Positions 42,634 through 50,451 of a stretch of 64,000 nt of DNA are shown here, piece after piece; positions within the stretch are counted from its first letter, which is position 1, and each line of letters starts with the position of its first letter. Position numbers and translations under genes: made by a program. The notes beneath the pieces are model-generated. The model saw only the letters and a list, made by a program, of their open reading frames with translations, searched no databases and was not told the DNA's origin. The stretch comes from Methanobacteriota archaeon. Its GTDB lineage: Archaea > Thermoplasmatota > Thermoplasmata > SG8-5 > JACRNV01. The stretch lies in contig JACRNV010000005.1 in NCBI GenBank assembly GCA_016214785.1, forward strand, positions 81,686 through 145,685, read 5' to 3'.

Positions 42634-43617
42634 ATGGCTCAAGGCTCCGGGTACGGCAAGGTCATCCTGTTCAACGAGCACTTCGTCGTCTACGGCATAC
42701 CGTCCATCGCGTCGGCCATCGATTCCAGGACCATTGCGACAGTCGAGCACGTTCCGAAGGGGGAGCTCCCTGCGCCCTCCGGCAGGGAGGGCTCGATGGC
42801 CGGCGACGGCTGGGTGATGGAGGACGACAGGCCAGCGAACCCCGGCTACAAGGAGACCAAGAAGGAACAGCAGAAGAGATCCATCGAACTGGTCTTCGAG
42901 GCCGCGAGGTTCGACCCGCGCAAGCGCAATGTCAGAATCCACCTCGGCGGCGACCTCATCGCCGTCGGAGGGGTGGGCGCGAGCGCCGCCGTCTGCGTGT
43001 CGGTCGCACGGGCGCTAAATACGGAGTTCAAGCTCGGTTTCGACGACAAGAGGATCAACGAAATCGCGTTCATCGGCGACAGCGCCTACGCCGGCACGCC
43101 TTCGGGAATAGACAACACAGCATCGACCTTCGGCGGCCTGCTCTGGTTCGCCAAGAACCATCAGAAGGGGCCGAACACGATGGAGCAGCTGAAAATCAAA
43201 GCGCCGCTGAGAATTGTGATGGGGAACACCCTCCTGACGACGAACACGGAGGCGGCCGTCGCTGGAGTGCGGGAGCGCAAGGCCAAATTCCCCGAGAAGT
43301 ACGACGCGATATTCGCGAAGTCGCGCGAGCTTGCGGACAGGGCGCGCGACGCCCTCTCGAAGTACGACATCGCCGAGGTCGGGCGCCTCATGGACGAGAA
43401 CCATTCGCTCTTGCAGCAGATAGAGGTCTCGCACCCCAAGCTGGACGAGCTGGTGGGCATCGCACGGAGGAACGGGGCCGCCGGCGCGAAGATGACCGGC
43501 GGCGGGCTCGGCGGGTACATGGTTGCTCTGACGCCCGAGATGGCCGTTCAAGACAAGGTCGCAACAGCGATGGAGAAGGCGGGATTCAAGGCGCTGAAGA
43601 CGACGATAGGAGTGTGA
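42634..43617 (+). CDS. mvk: Mevalonate kinase
   Basis: 327 residues from ATG 42634. The GHMP-kinase motifs are KVILFNEHFVVYGIPSIASAI (motif 1), IAVGGVGASAAVCVSVARAL (motif 2, phosphate loop, somewhat atypical with GGVGASAA in place of GLGSSAA) and AKMTGGGLGGYMVAL (motif 3). It phosphorylates mevalonate to mevalonate 5-phosphate with ATP. It is first of an operon with the decarboxylase and dehydratase of the archaeal mevalonate route, which makes the assignment strong. Confidence 0.9.
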   Translation: MAQGSGYGKVILFNEHFVVYGIPSIASAIDSRTIATVEHVPKGELPAPSGREGSMAGDGWVMEDDRPANPGYKETKKEQQKRSIELVFEAARFDPRKRNVRIHLGGDLIAVGGVGASAAVCVSVARALNTEFKLGFDDKRINEIAFIGDSAYAGTPSGIDNTASTFGGLLWFAKNHQKGPNTMEQLKIKAPLRIVMGNTLLTTNTEAAVAGVRERKAKFPEKYDAIFAKSRELADRARDALSKYDIAEVGRLMDENHSLLQQIEVSHPKLDELVGIARRNGAAGAKMTGGGLGGYMVALTPEMAVQDKVATAMEKAGFKALKTTIGV

Positions 43618-43621
43618 TTGC

Positions 43622-44929
43622 ATGAACCTTAGGGAATTCCTGGGTAAGCTGGAAGGGGAAGGGAAGCTCACGAGGGTGAAAAGGGAAGTGAGCCTTCAGT
43701 ACGAACTGGCGAACGTCCTTAACTCGCTGGGCGAGCGCCCTGCCGTCTTCGAGAAGGTCAAGGGGAGCAGGTTCCCCGTCTTCGGCGGCATCACCTCCTC
43801 GAGGGACATCATCGCCGAGGGGCTCGGGACCACCAAGGACAAGATGCTCCTGCGGCTCGTGGAAGCCCTGCGCAAGCCCGTCCAGCCCGAAATCGTCGCG
43901 AAGGGGCCGTGCCAGGAAGTCGTGATCAAGAACCCCGACTTGTCCTTCTTACCGTTCCTCACCCACCTGCCGGGGGATGGAGGCCCGTACGCCACAGCGA
44001 CGTGCTCGGTCATCAAGGACCCGGACACGGGCCGTAACATGGCCTACCACAGGCTCATGTTCCATGGGAAGAATAAATTCACTGCGCGGCTCATCCCCAA
44101 GAGGCAGACCAGGACGACCTACGACAAGCTCAAGGGCGACCTGGAGATGGCCGTCTGCATCGGCAATTCCGTGCCGGTGATGGTAGCTGCGTCGCTCGGG
44201 CCTCCGCCGGGAGTGGACGAGCTGGCGATTGCGAACGCGCTCGGGGAGACCAAGGTCGTCAAGTGCGTGACCAAAGACCTGGAAGTACCCGCCGAGTCAG
44301 AGTTCGTCCTCGAGGGGCGGCTCACGAAGGAGGTGGCGCAGGAAGGGCCGTTCGTGGACCTGACCGAGACGCGCGACTTCGAGCGGCAAGAGCCTGTATT
44401 CATCGTAGATTGCGTCACCCACAGGAAGGACGCGATGTACCAGTGCCTTTTACCTGGGAGGCTGGAGCACAAGATCCTCATGGGCATGCCCAAGGAGCCG
44501 ACCATCTACGACGAAGTAAGCAAGGTCTGCAAGTGCAAGAACGTGCTCATAACGATAGGAGGGGGCTCGTGGCTCCACGGCATCGTGCAGATAAAGAAGG
44601 AAAGGCCCGAGGACGGGAGGAACACCATCGAGGCCGCGTTCAGGGGGCACAACTCCATGAAGCATGTCGTCATCATAGACGAGGACGTCGACATCTACGA
44701 CATGAACGCCGTGGAATGGGCCATCGCCACGCGCTTCCAGGGGGACAAGGGCCTCGTCGTGAAATCCAAGGAGCCGGGCTCGTCCCTCGACCCATCCTCC
44801 GACCACTCAGGCAAAAAAACGCTGACGGCGAAGGTTGGCGTCGACGCGACCAGGCCGATGGAAGTCGGCCCCAAGAAGTACGACAAGGTAAAGTACTCGA
44901 GCGTGAACGTCGATGAATACCTACGGTGA
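43622..44929 (+). CDS. UbiD-family decarboxylase, likely anhydromevalonate phosphate decarboxylase
   Basis: 435 residues. The UbiD family pattern is clear: MNLREFLGKLEGEGKLTRVK at the N-terminus, LPFLTHLPGDGGPYATATCS, and EGPFVDLTETRDFERQEPVF with the conserved Glu residues of the prenyl-FMN active site. Given mevalonate kinase and both AcnX-type dehydratase subunits in the operon, it most likely decarboxylates trans-anhydromevalonate 5-phosphate to isopentenyl phosphate, as shown for the archaeal pathway. It needs prenylated FMN; no UbiX is in the window. The LpdD-like gene overlaps its 3' end. Confidence 0.88.
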   Translation: MNLREFLGKLEGEGKLTRVKREVSLQYELANVLNSLGERPAVFEKVKGSRFPVFGGITSSRDIIAEGLGTTKDKMLLRLVEALRKPVQPEIVAKGPCQEVVIKNPDLSFLPFLTHLPGDGGPYATATCSVIKDPDTGRNMAYHRLMFHGKNKFTARLIPKRQTRTTYDKLKGDLEMAVCIGNSVPVMVAASLGPPPGVDELAIANALGETKVVKCVTKDLEVPAESEFVLEGRLTKEVAQEGPFVDLTETRDFERQEPVFIVDCVTHRKDAMYQCLLPGRLEHKILMGMPKEPTIYDEVSKVCKCKNVLITIGGGSWLHGIVQIKKERPEDGRNTIEAAFRGHNSMKHVVIIDEDVDIYDMNAVEWAIATRFQGDKGLVVKSKEPGSSLDPSSDHSGKKTLTAKVGVDATRPMEVGPKKYDKVKYSSVNVDEYLR

Positions 44930-45230
44930 TGGCAAATACAAGGTCTGGATGAAGAAGGAGCTGGTAGGCGACGACCTTGTCTACCTTGTCGGCGGCGGGG
45001 AGAGGGCGCACGTCGGCGCTGCCGTCGTCAAGGAACCGGGCAAGAGGGCGCGCGTCGTAAGGCTGGGAGGCCACTACGACTACCAAGTGCTGAAGCCCAT
45101 AGCGGAAGCGGCCTGCGAAAAGTACGGGCGCACGGCCGTCGCCGTCGGCGGCGTCCACGTGGACGACGCGAACGAGGACGAGATCGCATTGCTTGTTGCG
45201 AACTGCAGGGAGCTGGTGAAATGTATCTGA
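44913..45230 (+). CDS. LpdD-like putative prenyl-FMN chaperone
   Basis: 105 residues. The pattern YLVGGGERAHVGAAVV, LGGHYDYQVLKPIAEAACE, then VAVGGVHVDDANEDEIALLV resembles the small LpdD family found beside UbiD-type decarboxylases such as gallate decarboxylase, where it is proposed to handle the prenylated flavin. It overlaps the UbiD stop by 17 nt and the AcnX start by 10 nt, so translation is tightly coupled. The match is by eye, and the chaperone role is an inference from family and context. Confidence 0.68.
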   Translation: MNTYGDGKYKVWMKKELVGDDLVYLVGGGERAHVGAAVVKEPGKRARVVRLGGHYDYQVLKPIAEAACEKYGRTAVAVGGVHVDDANEDEIALLVANCRELVKCI

Positions 45231-46408
45231 CGAAAGAAGAGGAAAAGATTCTGGCAGGAGAGAAGGGCGAGGTGATGGAGAGGATGTTCCGACTCCTCGT
45301 TAGGCTAGGGGACATCTACGGCGCAGACCGGATGATTCCAGTGAGGTCGGTGCAGGTCGCCGGCGTGTCCTACAAGTCCATCGAGGACCCGGGGATGGAG
45401 TTCCTCGAGGACATCGCGAAGAAGGGCGCGAAGGTCCAGGCCATCACGTTCCTCAACCCAGCCGGGATGGACATGGAGGACTGGAAGAAGATGGGCATCC
45501 CCCCAGAGTTCGCCAAGAAGCAGATTCGCATAATGAACGCCTTCGCAGAGATGGGCATAGTCACGAGCGCGACCTGCACGCCTTACCTGGCCGGAAACCT
45601 GCCGCGCTTCGGCGAGCACATCGCGTGGTCCGAGTCCTCGGCAGTCTCGTTCGCGAACTCGGTCATCGGCGCCCGCACGAACCGCGAGGGTGGCCCGAGC
45701 GCGCTGGCGGCCGCGCTCTGCGGCGTCACGCCGCGATACGGCCTGCACGTCCCTGAGAACAGGAGGCCCGACTTCCACATCCACGTCACCGCCGAGCTGA
45801 AGGGGAGTTCCGATTTCGGCGCCCTCGGCTATCACGTCGGGAAGATCGTGAAGAACAAGGCGCCGTACTTCACCGGGCTGCCCGAGGCCGATACGGACCA
45901 TCTGAAGGCGCTGGGGGCGGCGATGGCCGCGTCGGGCGCCGTCGCACTTTACCATGTCGAAGACCAGACGCCGGAGGCGCGCCTCCACGACCCGAAGGGA
46001 CTGGAGAAGGTCGAGGTGTCCGTGAAGGACATCGCGGCCACGTACGAGAAGCTGAACACCGGGAAGAAGGCCGACATCGTCATCTTCGGCTGCCCGCACG
46101 CCTCGCTGCGCGAGATAACCGAGATTGCCGCGAAGCTCAAAGGGAAGAAGGTCAAGCGCCCGCTATGGGTCTGCACGTCGAGAATGGTGAAGGAGTGCGC
46201 GTCACGCATGGGGCTCGTTAAGGCAATAGAGGGCGCGGGCGCGACCGTCGTCGCCGACACGTGCATGGTCGTCTCGCCAATCGAGGACATCGGCTACAAG
46301 ACCACCGGAACGAGCTCGGGGAAGGCGGCGAACTACTTGCCCGGGTTCTGCAAGCAGAGCGTGATGTTCAGGAGCGTCGACGACCTCATCCGGGAGGTGC
46401 TCCAATGA
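45221..46408 (+). CDS. Phosphomevalonate dehydratase large subunit (AcnX)
   Basis: 395 residues, the DUF521/AcnX catalytic subunit. It begins MYLTKEEEKILAGEKGEVME. Fe-S cysteines lie in SATCTPYL (Cys119), AALCGVTPRYG and VADTCMVV, and GARTNREGGPSALAAAL is a family signature. In archaea this subunit with its small partner dehydrates mevalonate 5-phosphate to trans-anhydromevalonate 5-phosphate; other AcnX proteins act on hydroxyproline derivatives. Here the operon decides in favour of mevalonate. The small subunit overlaps by ATGA. Confidence 0.9.
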   Translation: MYLTKEEEKILAGEKGEVMERMFRLLVRLGDIYGADRMIPVRSVQVAGVSYKSIEDPGMEFLEDIAKKGAKVQAITFLNPAGMDMEDWKKMGIPPEFAKKQIRIMNAFAEMGIVTSATCTPYLAGNLPRFGEHIAWSESSAVSFANSVIGARTNREGGPSALAAALCGVTPRYGLHVPENRRPDFHIHVTAELKGSSDFGALGYHVGKIVKNKAPYFTGLPEADTDHLKALGAAMAASGAVALYHVEDQTPEARLHDPKGLEKVEVSVKDIAATYEKLNTGKKADIVIFGCPHASLREITEIAAKLKGKKVKRPLWVCTSRMVKECASRMGLVKAIEGAGATVVADTCMVVSPIEDIGYKTTGTSSGKAANYLPGFCKQSVMFRSVDDLIREVLQ

Positions 46409-46935
46409 AGGAGCGGTGCCGCAGGGCGCGAAGCGACCGAGGACAGAGCCCCCACACCGACTGCAAAAGGGGGCGCTGTATCTGCCCCGGGAAGGCCGAG
46501 GGCGAGGCGCTCGTTTCCAAGGAGCCGCTGGGCTTCTACGGCTGCGTGAGCGCCAAGACCGGCGTCGTCATAGAGAAGGGGCACGAGCTCGAGGGGAAAT
46601 GCGTGAAAGGCAAGATACTCGTCTTCCCCTGCGGCAAGGGCTCGACGGTCGGCTCCTATGTTATCTACGGCCTCGCGAAGAACAAGGTCGCGCCGAAGGC
46701 CATCGTCAACAAGGAGACCGAGACCATCGTGGCTACGGGCGTGATCCTAGCCGGGATACCCTGCGTCGATAAGATCGACCTAGAGGGCATCAAGTCCGGC
46801 GACAAGCTCAAGATCGATGCTGAACATGGAATCGTCGAGCTAGAGCAGGAACCATCAGTGACAAAGGCGGAAATCTCGGCGCAACGCGCTAAAGACATTG
46901 CAAAAGCAGAGAACGAAAAAAAGAAAGGGAATTGA
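46405..46935 (+). CDS. Phosphomevalonate dehydratase small subunit (AcnX swivel domain)
   Basis: 176 residues. The swivel-domain pattern GEALVSKEPLGFYGCVSAKTG, then GKILVFPCGKGSTVGSYVIY with the conserved GSTVGS loop, then VATGVILAGIPCVDKID, is that of AcnX small subunits (DUF126). An extra N-terminal stretch of about 20 residues and a charged tail of about 25 make it longer than most members (about 130-140). The start ATG overlaps the stop of the large subunit, with which it forms a heterodimer. Confidence 0.9.
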   Translation: MKERCRRARSDRGQSPHTDCKRGRCICPGKAEGEALVSKEPLGFYGCVSAKTGVVIEKGHELEGKCVKGKILVFPCGKGSTVGSYVIYGLAKNKVAPKAIVNKETETIVATGVILAGIPCVDKIDLEGIKSGDKLKIDAEHGIVELEQEPSVTKAEISAQRAKDIAKAENEKKKGN

Positions 46936-46936
46936 A

Positions 46937-48184
46937 TTGAAGAAAATCGAGTGCGACACGCTGCTGAAGAACATCGGACAGCTCGCCACGATGCGCGGCG
47001 GCCTGCGTAAAGGCAAGGCCATGGGCGACGCCGGCATCGTCAAGGATGGCGCCATCGCAATCAAAGGCGGTAAAATCCTTTGGGCAGGCGCGCCGAATGG
47101 CGCCAGTAAGTTCGACGCTCAGCAAGTAGTAGACGCCGGGGGCTTGCTCGTCGTGCCCGGATTCGTCGATGCGCACACGCACCTTGTCTTCGCGGGCTCG
47201 AGGGAGTTCGAGCTGCCGATGAAGCTGAAGGGGATGTCGTACATGGACATCATGGAGGCCGGCGGCGGCATAGGGCACACGATGGAGCGTACGCGCAAGG
47301 CCTCGTACGGCCAGCTCGTTGCAGAGTCGTCCGCGAGGGCGCAGAGGATGCTCGAGCACGGCACCACCACCTTGGAGGCGAAGAGCGGCTACTGCCTCGA
47401 GACTAAAGGCGAGCTGCGCATGCTCCAGGCCTCCATCGAGACTGGCAAGCTGGTCGGTATCGACGTCGTTCCGACATTTCTGGGCGCGCACGCCGTCCCG
47501 CTGGAATTCAGGGGCGCGGATGCCTACACCAAACATCTGCTAGACGAGATGATACCCGCAGTGGCAAAGGCCAAGGCTGCGAAGTATTGCGACGTCTTCT
47601 GCGAGGAGGGTGTCTTCGGCGTGGCGCAGTCGGAGAAGATACTCAAGGCGGCTGCGAAGAAAGGGATGAAATCGAAGCTCCACGCCGACGAGGTCGTCGC
47701 GCTCGGCGGCGGCAGGCTGGCCGCGAAGCTCGGCGCGACATCCGCAGACCACCTCTTGATGACCCCGAAGAAAGACTTCAAAGCGATGGCCAAGGCCAAC
47801 GTCATAGGCGTCATGCTCCCTGGCACGCCCTATGTCCTGATGCAGGACAGGTACGCCGACGCGCGCGGCATGATGGCGGCGGGGATGGCTCTCGCGCTGG
47901 CCACGGACCTCAACCCCAATTGCTGGCTCGAGTCTATGCAGATGGCAATCTCCCTCGCGTGCTACAAGATGCGCATGACCCCCGCGGAAGCCCTGTGCGC
48001 GGCGACGATAAACGCCGCGCACGCAATCGGCATGGGCGACATAGTGGGGAGCATCGAGCCCGGTAAGCGGGCCGATCTCGTGGTCATGGGCGCGCGCACG
48101 ATAGAGGAGATACCATACCGATGGGGGAGCAACCTCGCGCTCGAAGTGTGGAAAAGAGGTAAATGCGTCGCTGCGAGGGAGTGA
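46937..48184 (+). CDS. hutI: Imidazolonepropionase-like amidohydrolase
   Basis: 415 residues from TTG 46937 (MKKIECDTLLKNIGQLAT), one base after the preceding stop, with AAAGGGA as a Shine-Dalgarno. The metal motif VPGFVDAHTHLVFAGSRE, TTTLEAKSGYCLETKGELRM, PTFLGAHAVP, KLHADEV and ATDLNPNC are those of HutI, which opens 4-imidazolone-5-propanoate in histidine breakdown. No hutU, hutH or hutG is in the window. Its close link to the mevalonate operon has no clear metabolic reason; a related cyclic-amide substrate is possible. Confidence 0.87.
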   Translation: MKKIECDTLLKNIGQLATMRGGLRKGKAMGDAGIVKDGAIAIKGGKILWAGAPNGASKFDAQQVVDAGGLLVVPGFVDAHTHLVFAGSREFELPMKLKGMSYMDIMEAGGGIGHTMERTRKASYGQLVAESSARAQRMLEHGTTTLEAKSGYCLETKGELRMLQASIETGKLVGIDVVPTFLGAHAVPLEFRGADAYTKHLLDEMIPAVAKAKAAKYCDVFCEEGVFGVAQSEKILKAAAKKGMKSKLHADEVVALGGGRLAAKLGATSADHLLMTPKKDFKAMAKANVIGVMLPGTPYVLMQDRYADARGMMAAGMALALATDLNPNCWLESMQMAISLACYKMRMTPAEALCAATINAAHAIGMGDIVGSIEPGKRADLVVMGARTIEEIPYRWGSNLALEVWKRGKCVAARE

Positions 48185-48221
48185 ACGCTATAGAAAAATA
48201 ACACGCCGTAATTGCATCGGT

Positions 48222-48320
48222 TTACTTTCGCTTCCTGCCCTTCCTTCTCTTGCCCACCGTCTCTGCCGCAGCGACCACGCGGATTGGCGCGATGTGGTTG
48301 TGCTTGTTGATGTACTTCAT
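48222..48320 (-). CDS. Tiny basic protein (32 aa)
   Basis: 32 residues, MKYINKHNHIAPIRVVAAAE then TVGKRRKGRKRK. The tail is strongly basic. An ACTTTATCTAA box on the minus strand lies about 27 nt before this ATG, which fits a leaderless mRNA; an in-frame ATG four codons upstream is also possible. It could be a nucleic-acid-binding or ribosome-associated peptide. No family is recognised. The rest of the gap up to 48508 holds the promoter of the next gene (TCTTTTTAAATAATA near 48473). Confidence 0.4.
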   Translation of the reverse strand: MKYINKHNHIAPIRVVAAAETVGKRRKGRKRK

Positions 48321-48508
48321 TGCGATATACATGAATTAGCGATTAGATAAAGTTTGCCCAATTGTGAAATTGCCCACCCGATTCAATGACAAACGATGGG
48401 CGCGCCTTAGGCCTGAAGTATCCAACGATTCAATTTGATACAACGGATTGCCTATACAAAAAAGCGTACCAATCTTTTTAAATAATATACAAACTATTAC
48501 TTAATTCG

Positions 48509-50410
48509 ATGATGAAAAAAGTAGTTCATATAGCAATAGTTTCTTTATTCATCATTGTTATTTTTTCATCCATAAAAAGCCAGGCATCTGCCACACACTT
48601 GCCTATTAGAATAAACGGGAATATTGATTTTTCCGAGTATGCGACAAAAGGAGATGGAAGTTACAATAATCCATGGATCATTGAGAACCTAAACATCGAT
48701 GGTTCTGATACGAGATATTGTATTTTTATCGGAAACACCACAGATTATTTCATAGTCATGAACTGTAATTTACACGATGCAGAGCTTTTTCGATATAGAA
48801 TTGATTTTATTGAGGGTTCGGGAATTCAGCTATATAATGTCACAAATGGGAACATCTCAAAGAATGTCGTTATAGGCAATGGGTGGGGCATCTATCTTAA
48901 CTATTCCGACGGTAATAAAATATCTGAGAACAATATATCAAATAATGTTGATGGCATCCATATATCGTCAGGCTCAGATAATATCCTTATTTACAATTCT
49001 GTACAAAGTAATGAAGATAATGGTATACGAATTGGGCAATCAGACAATATAAAAATATCAGACAATTACTTTTTAAATAACCGTTATGAGAGTATCCATC
49101 TCGAAAATTCAAATACCACTACAATTTCAAACAATCATGGGCAGTCTGTAAATCTTCTTAATTGTAACAGTAATTTCATTATCAACAATTCTCTAAGCGG
49201 TATAACATTACAAGCCTGCCTAAATATCAATATAAAAAACAACAATCTAAGTACGGGAGGAATTGGAATATACGGAGATAATGTAGAAAATTGGAATACA
49301 CATTCTATTGATTCAACTAATCTAAGAAATGAAAGACCAATTTATTATTGGATTAATCAAAATGGAGGTACAATCCCATTAGGGGTTAGTCAAATTATTC
49401 TGGCCAACTGCACCAATGTAATTATAAAAAACCAGGATGTTAGTAGTAGTAATCATAGTGGTTTTGGAATCTCGGTCGCATTCTCAACTAAAATTATTGT
49501 AGAAAATAATATCGCTTCATATAACAGCTATGGAATTCACATTCAAAATTCCAGTAATAATGTTATTCAAAATAATACTATATCACATACTTATGATGGC
49601 ATACAAGTTATAGGTTCAAACAATAATATAATAAATGGTAATATTGTTGATAACAACAACGAGGGGATTGGTTTAACCGATTCTAATGGTAATACCATTG
49701 TAAATAATATGGGCTCAAGCAACTGGGCAGCAATCTACCTTCACTCCTCATCTTACAACAATATCTCTTACAATACAGCATCGAATAGCCTTCGTAATAA
49801 TGGTATTTTAATACAGTGGTCAAGTGACTACAATATGCTTTATAAAAATACTATCCTAGATAATTTTGAAGGCATTGCTATTTGGGGATCAAGCAACAAC
49901 CTGGTATCCAATAATATGGTTTCCAATACTATAAGTTCAAACGACTCGGAATTGTACAGTAGTATCGGTATTTTCATATTCTATGACGAAAATACCACCG
50001 TACGCGAAAATACAGTGATAAGTACCGAGCGTGGTATTTATAACTGGAATTCCAATTACACCCTAATATCCGAAAATCATGTTTCGAAAAACATATACTA
50101 TGGCGTTGGTCTAAGGACTTCAGAAAATATTACAATTGTCAATAACGATATATCGAGTAATGTAAAAGGCGTTTATCTCAACTATTCAAAAAATATTACT
50201 TTATCCAATAATGTTTTAAATTACAATGAATGTGATGTACTTCTCCAGGATTCTACAATAAAAACCTCAAATGGTTTAATTTCTGATACGTATTATGTCG
50301 AATCATATTCTAAATATTATATAGGAATATTAACATTAGTAATTATCATTTCACTAATGATTGTTCTAATCTCCAATAAACGAAAAAAAGAACCTGAATA
50401 CAAAATGTAA
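48509..50410 (+). CDS. AT-rich NosD beta-helix surface protein
   Basis: 633 residues. The signal peptide is MMKKVVHIAIVSLFIIVIFS-SIKSQASA. The middle is right-handed beta-helix with many NosD repeats (SNNNIINGNIV-type turns), dense in Asn and N-glycosylation sequons. A C-terminal membrane helix (about 605-622) is followed by a short basic tail. Residues about 265-310 (NWNTHSIDSTN to ILANCTN) align with the first residues of the protein at 1-6051, so the two belong to one family, yet codon use here is strongly AT-rich. Probably a laterally acquired cell-surface protein. Confidence 0.85.
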   Translation: MMKKVVHIAIVSLFIIVIFSSIKSQASATHLPIRINGNIDFSEYATKGDGSYNNPWIIENLNIDGSDTRYCIFIGNTTDYFIVMNCNLHDAELFRYRIDFIEGSGIQLYNVTNGNISKNVVIGNGWGIYLNYSDGNKISENNISNNVDGIHISSGSDNILIYNSVQSNEDNGIRIGQSDNIKISDNYFLNNRYESIHLENSNTTTISNNHGQSVNLLNCNSNFIINNSLSGITLQACLNINIKNNNLSTGGIGIYGDNVENWNTHSIDSTNLRNERPIYYWINQNGGTIPLGVSQIILANCTNVIIKNQDVSSSNHSGFGISVAFSTKIIVENNIASYNSYGIHIQNSSNNVIQNNTISHTYDGIQVIGSNNNIINGNIVDNNNEGIGLTDSNGNTIVNNMGSSNWAAIYLHSSSYNNISYNTASNSLRNNGILIQWSSDYNMLYKNTILDNFEGIAIWGSSNNLVSNNMVSNTISSNDSELYSSIGIFIFYDENTTVRENTVISTERGIYNWNSNYTLISENHVSKNIYYGVGLRTSENITIVNNDISSNVKGVYLNYSKNITLSNNVLNYNECDVLLQDSTIKTSNGLISDTYYVESYSKYYIGILTLVIIISLMIVLISNKRKKEPEYKM

Positions 50411-50451
50411 TATTAAGATGATATAATTTTTTCAGTCAGATGTGGCATTAA

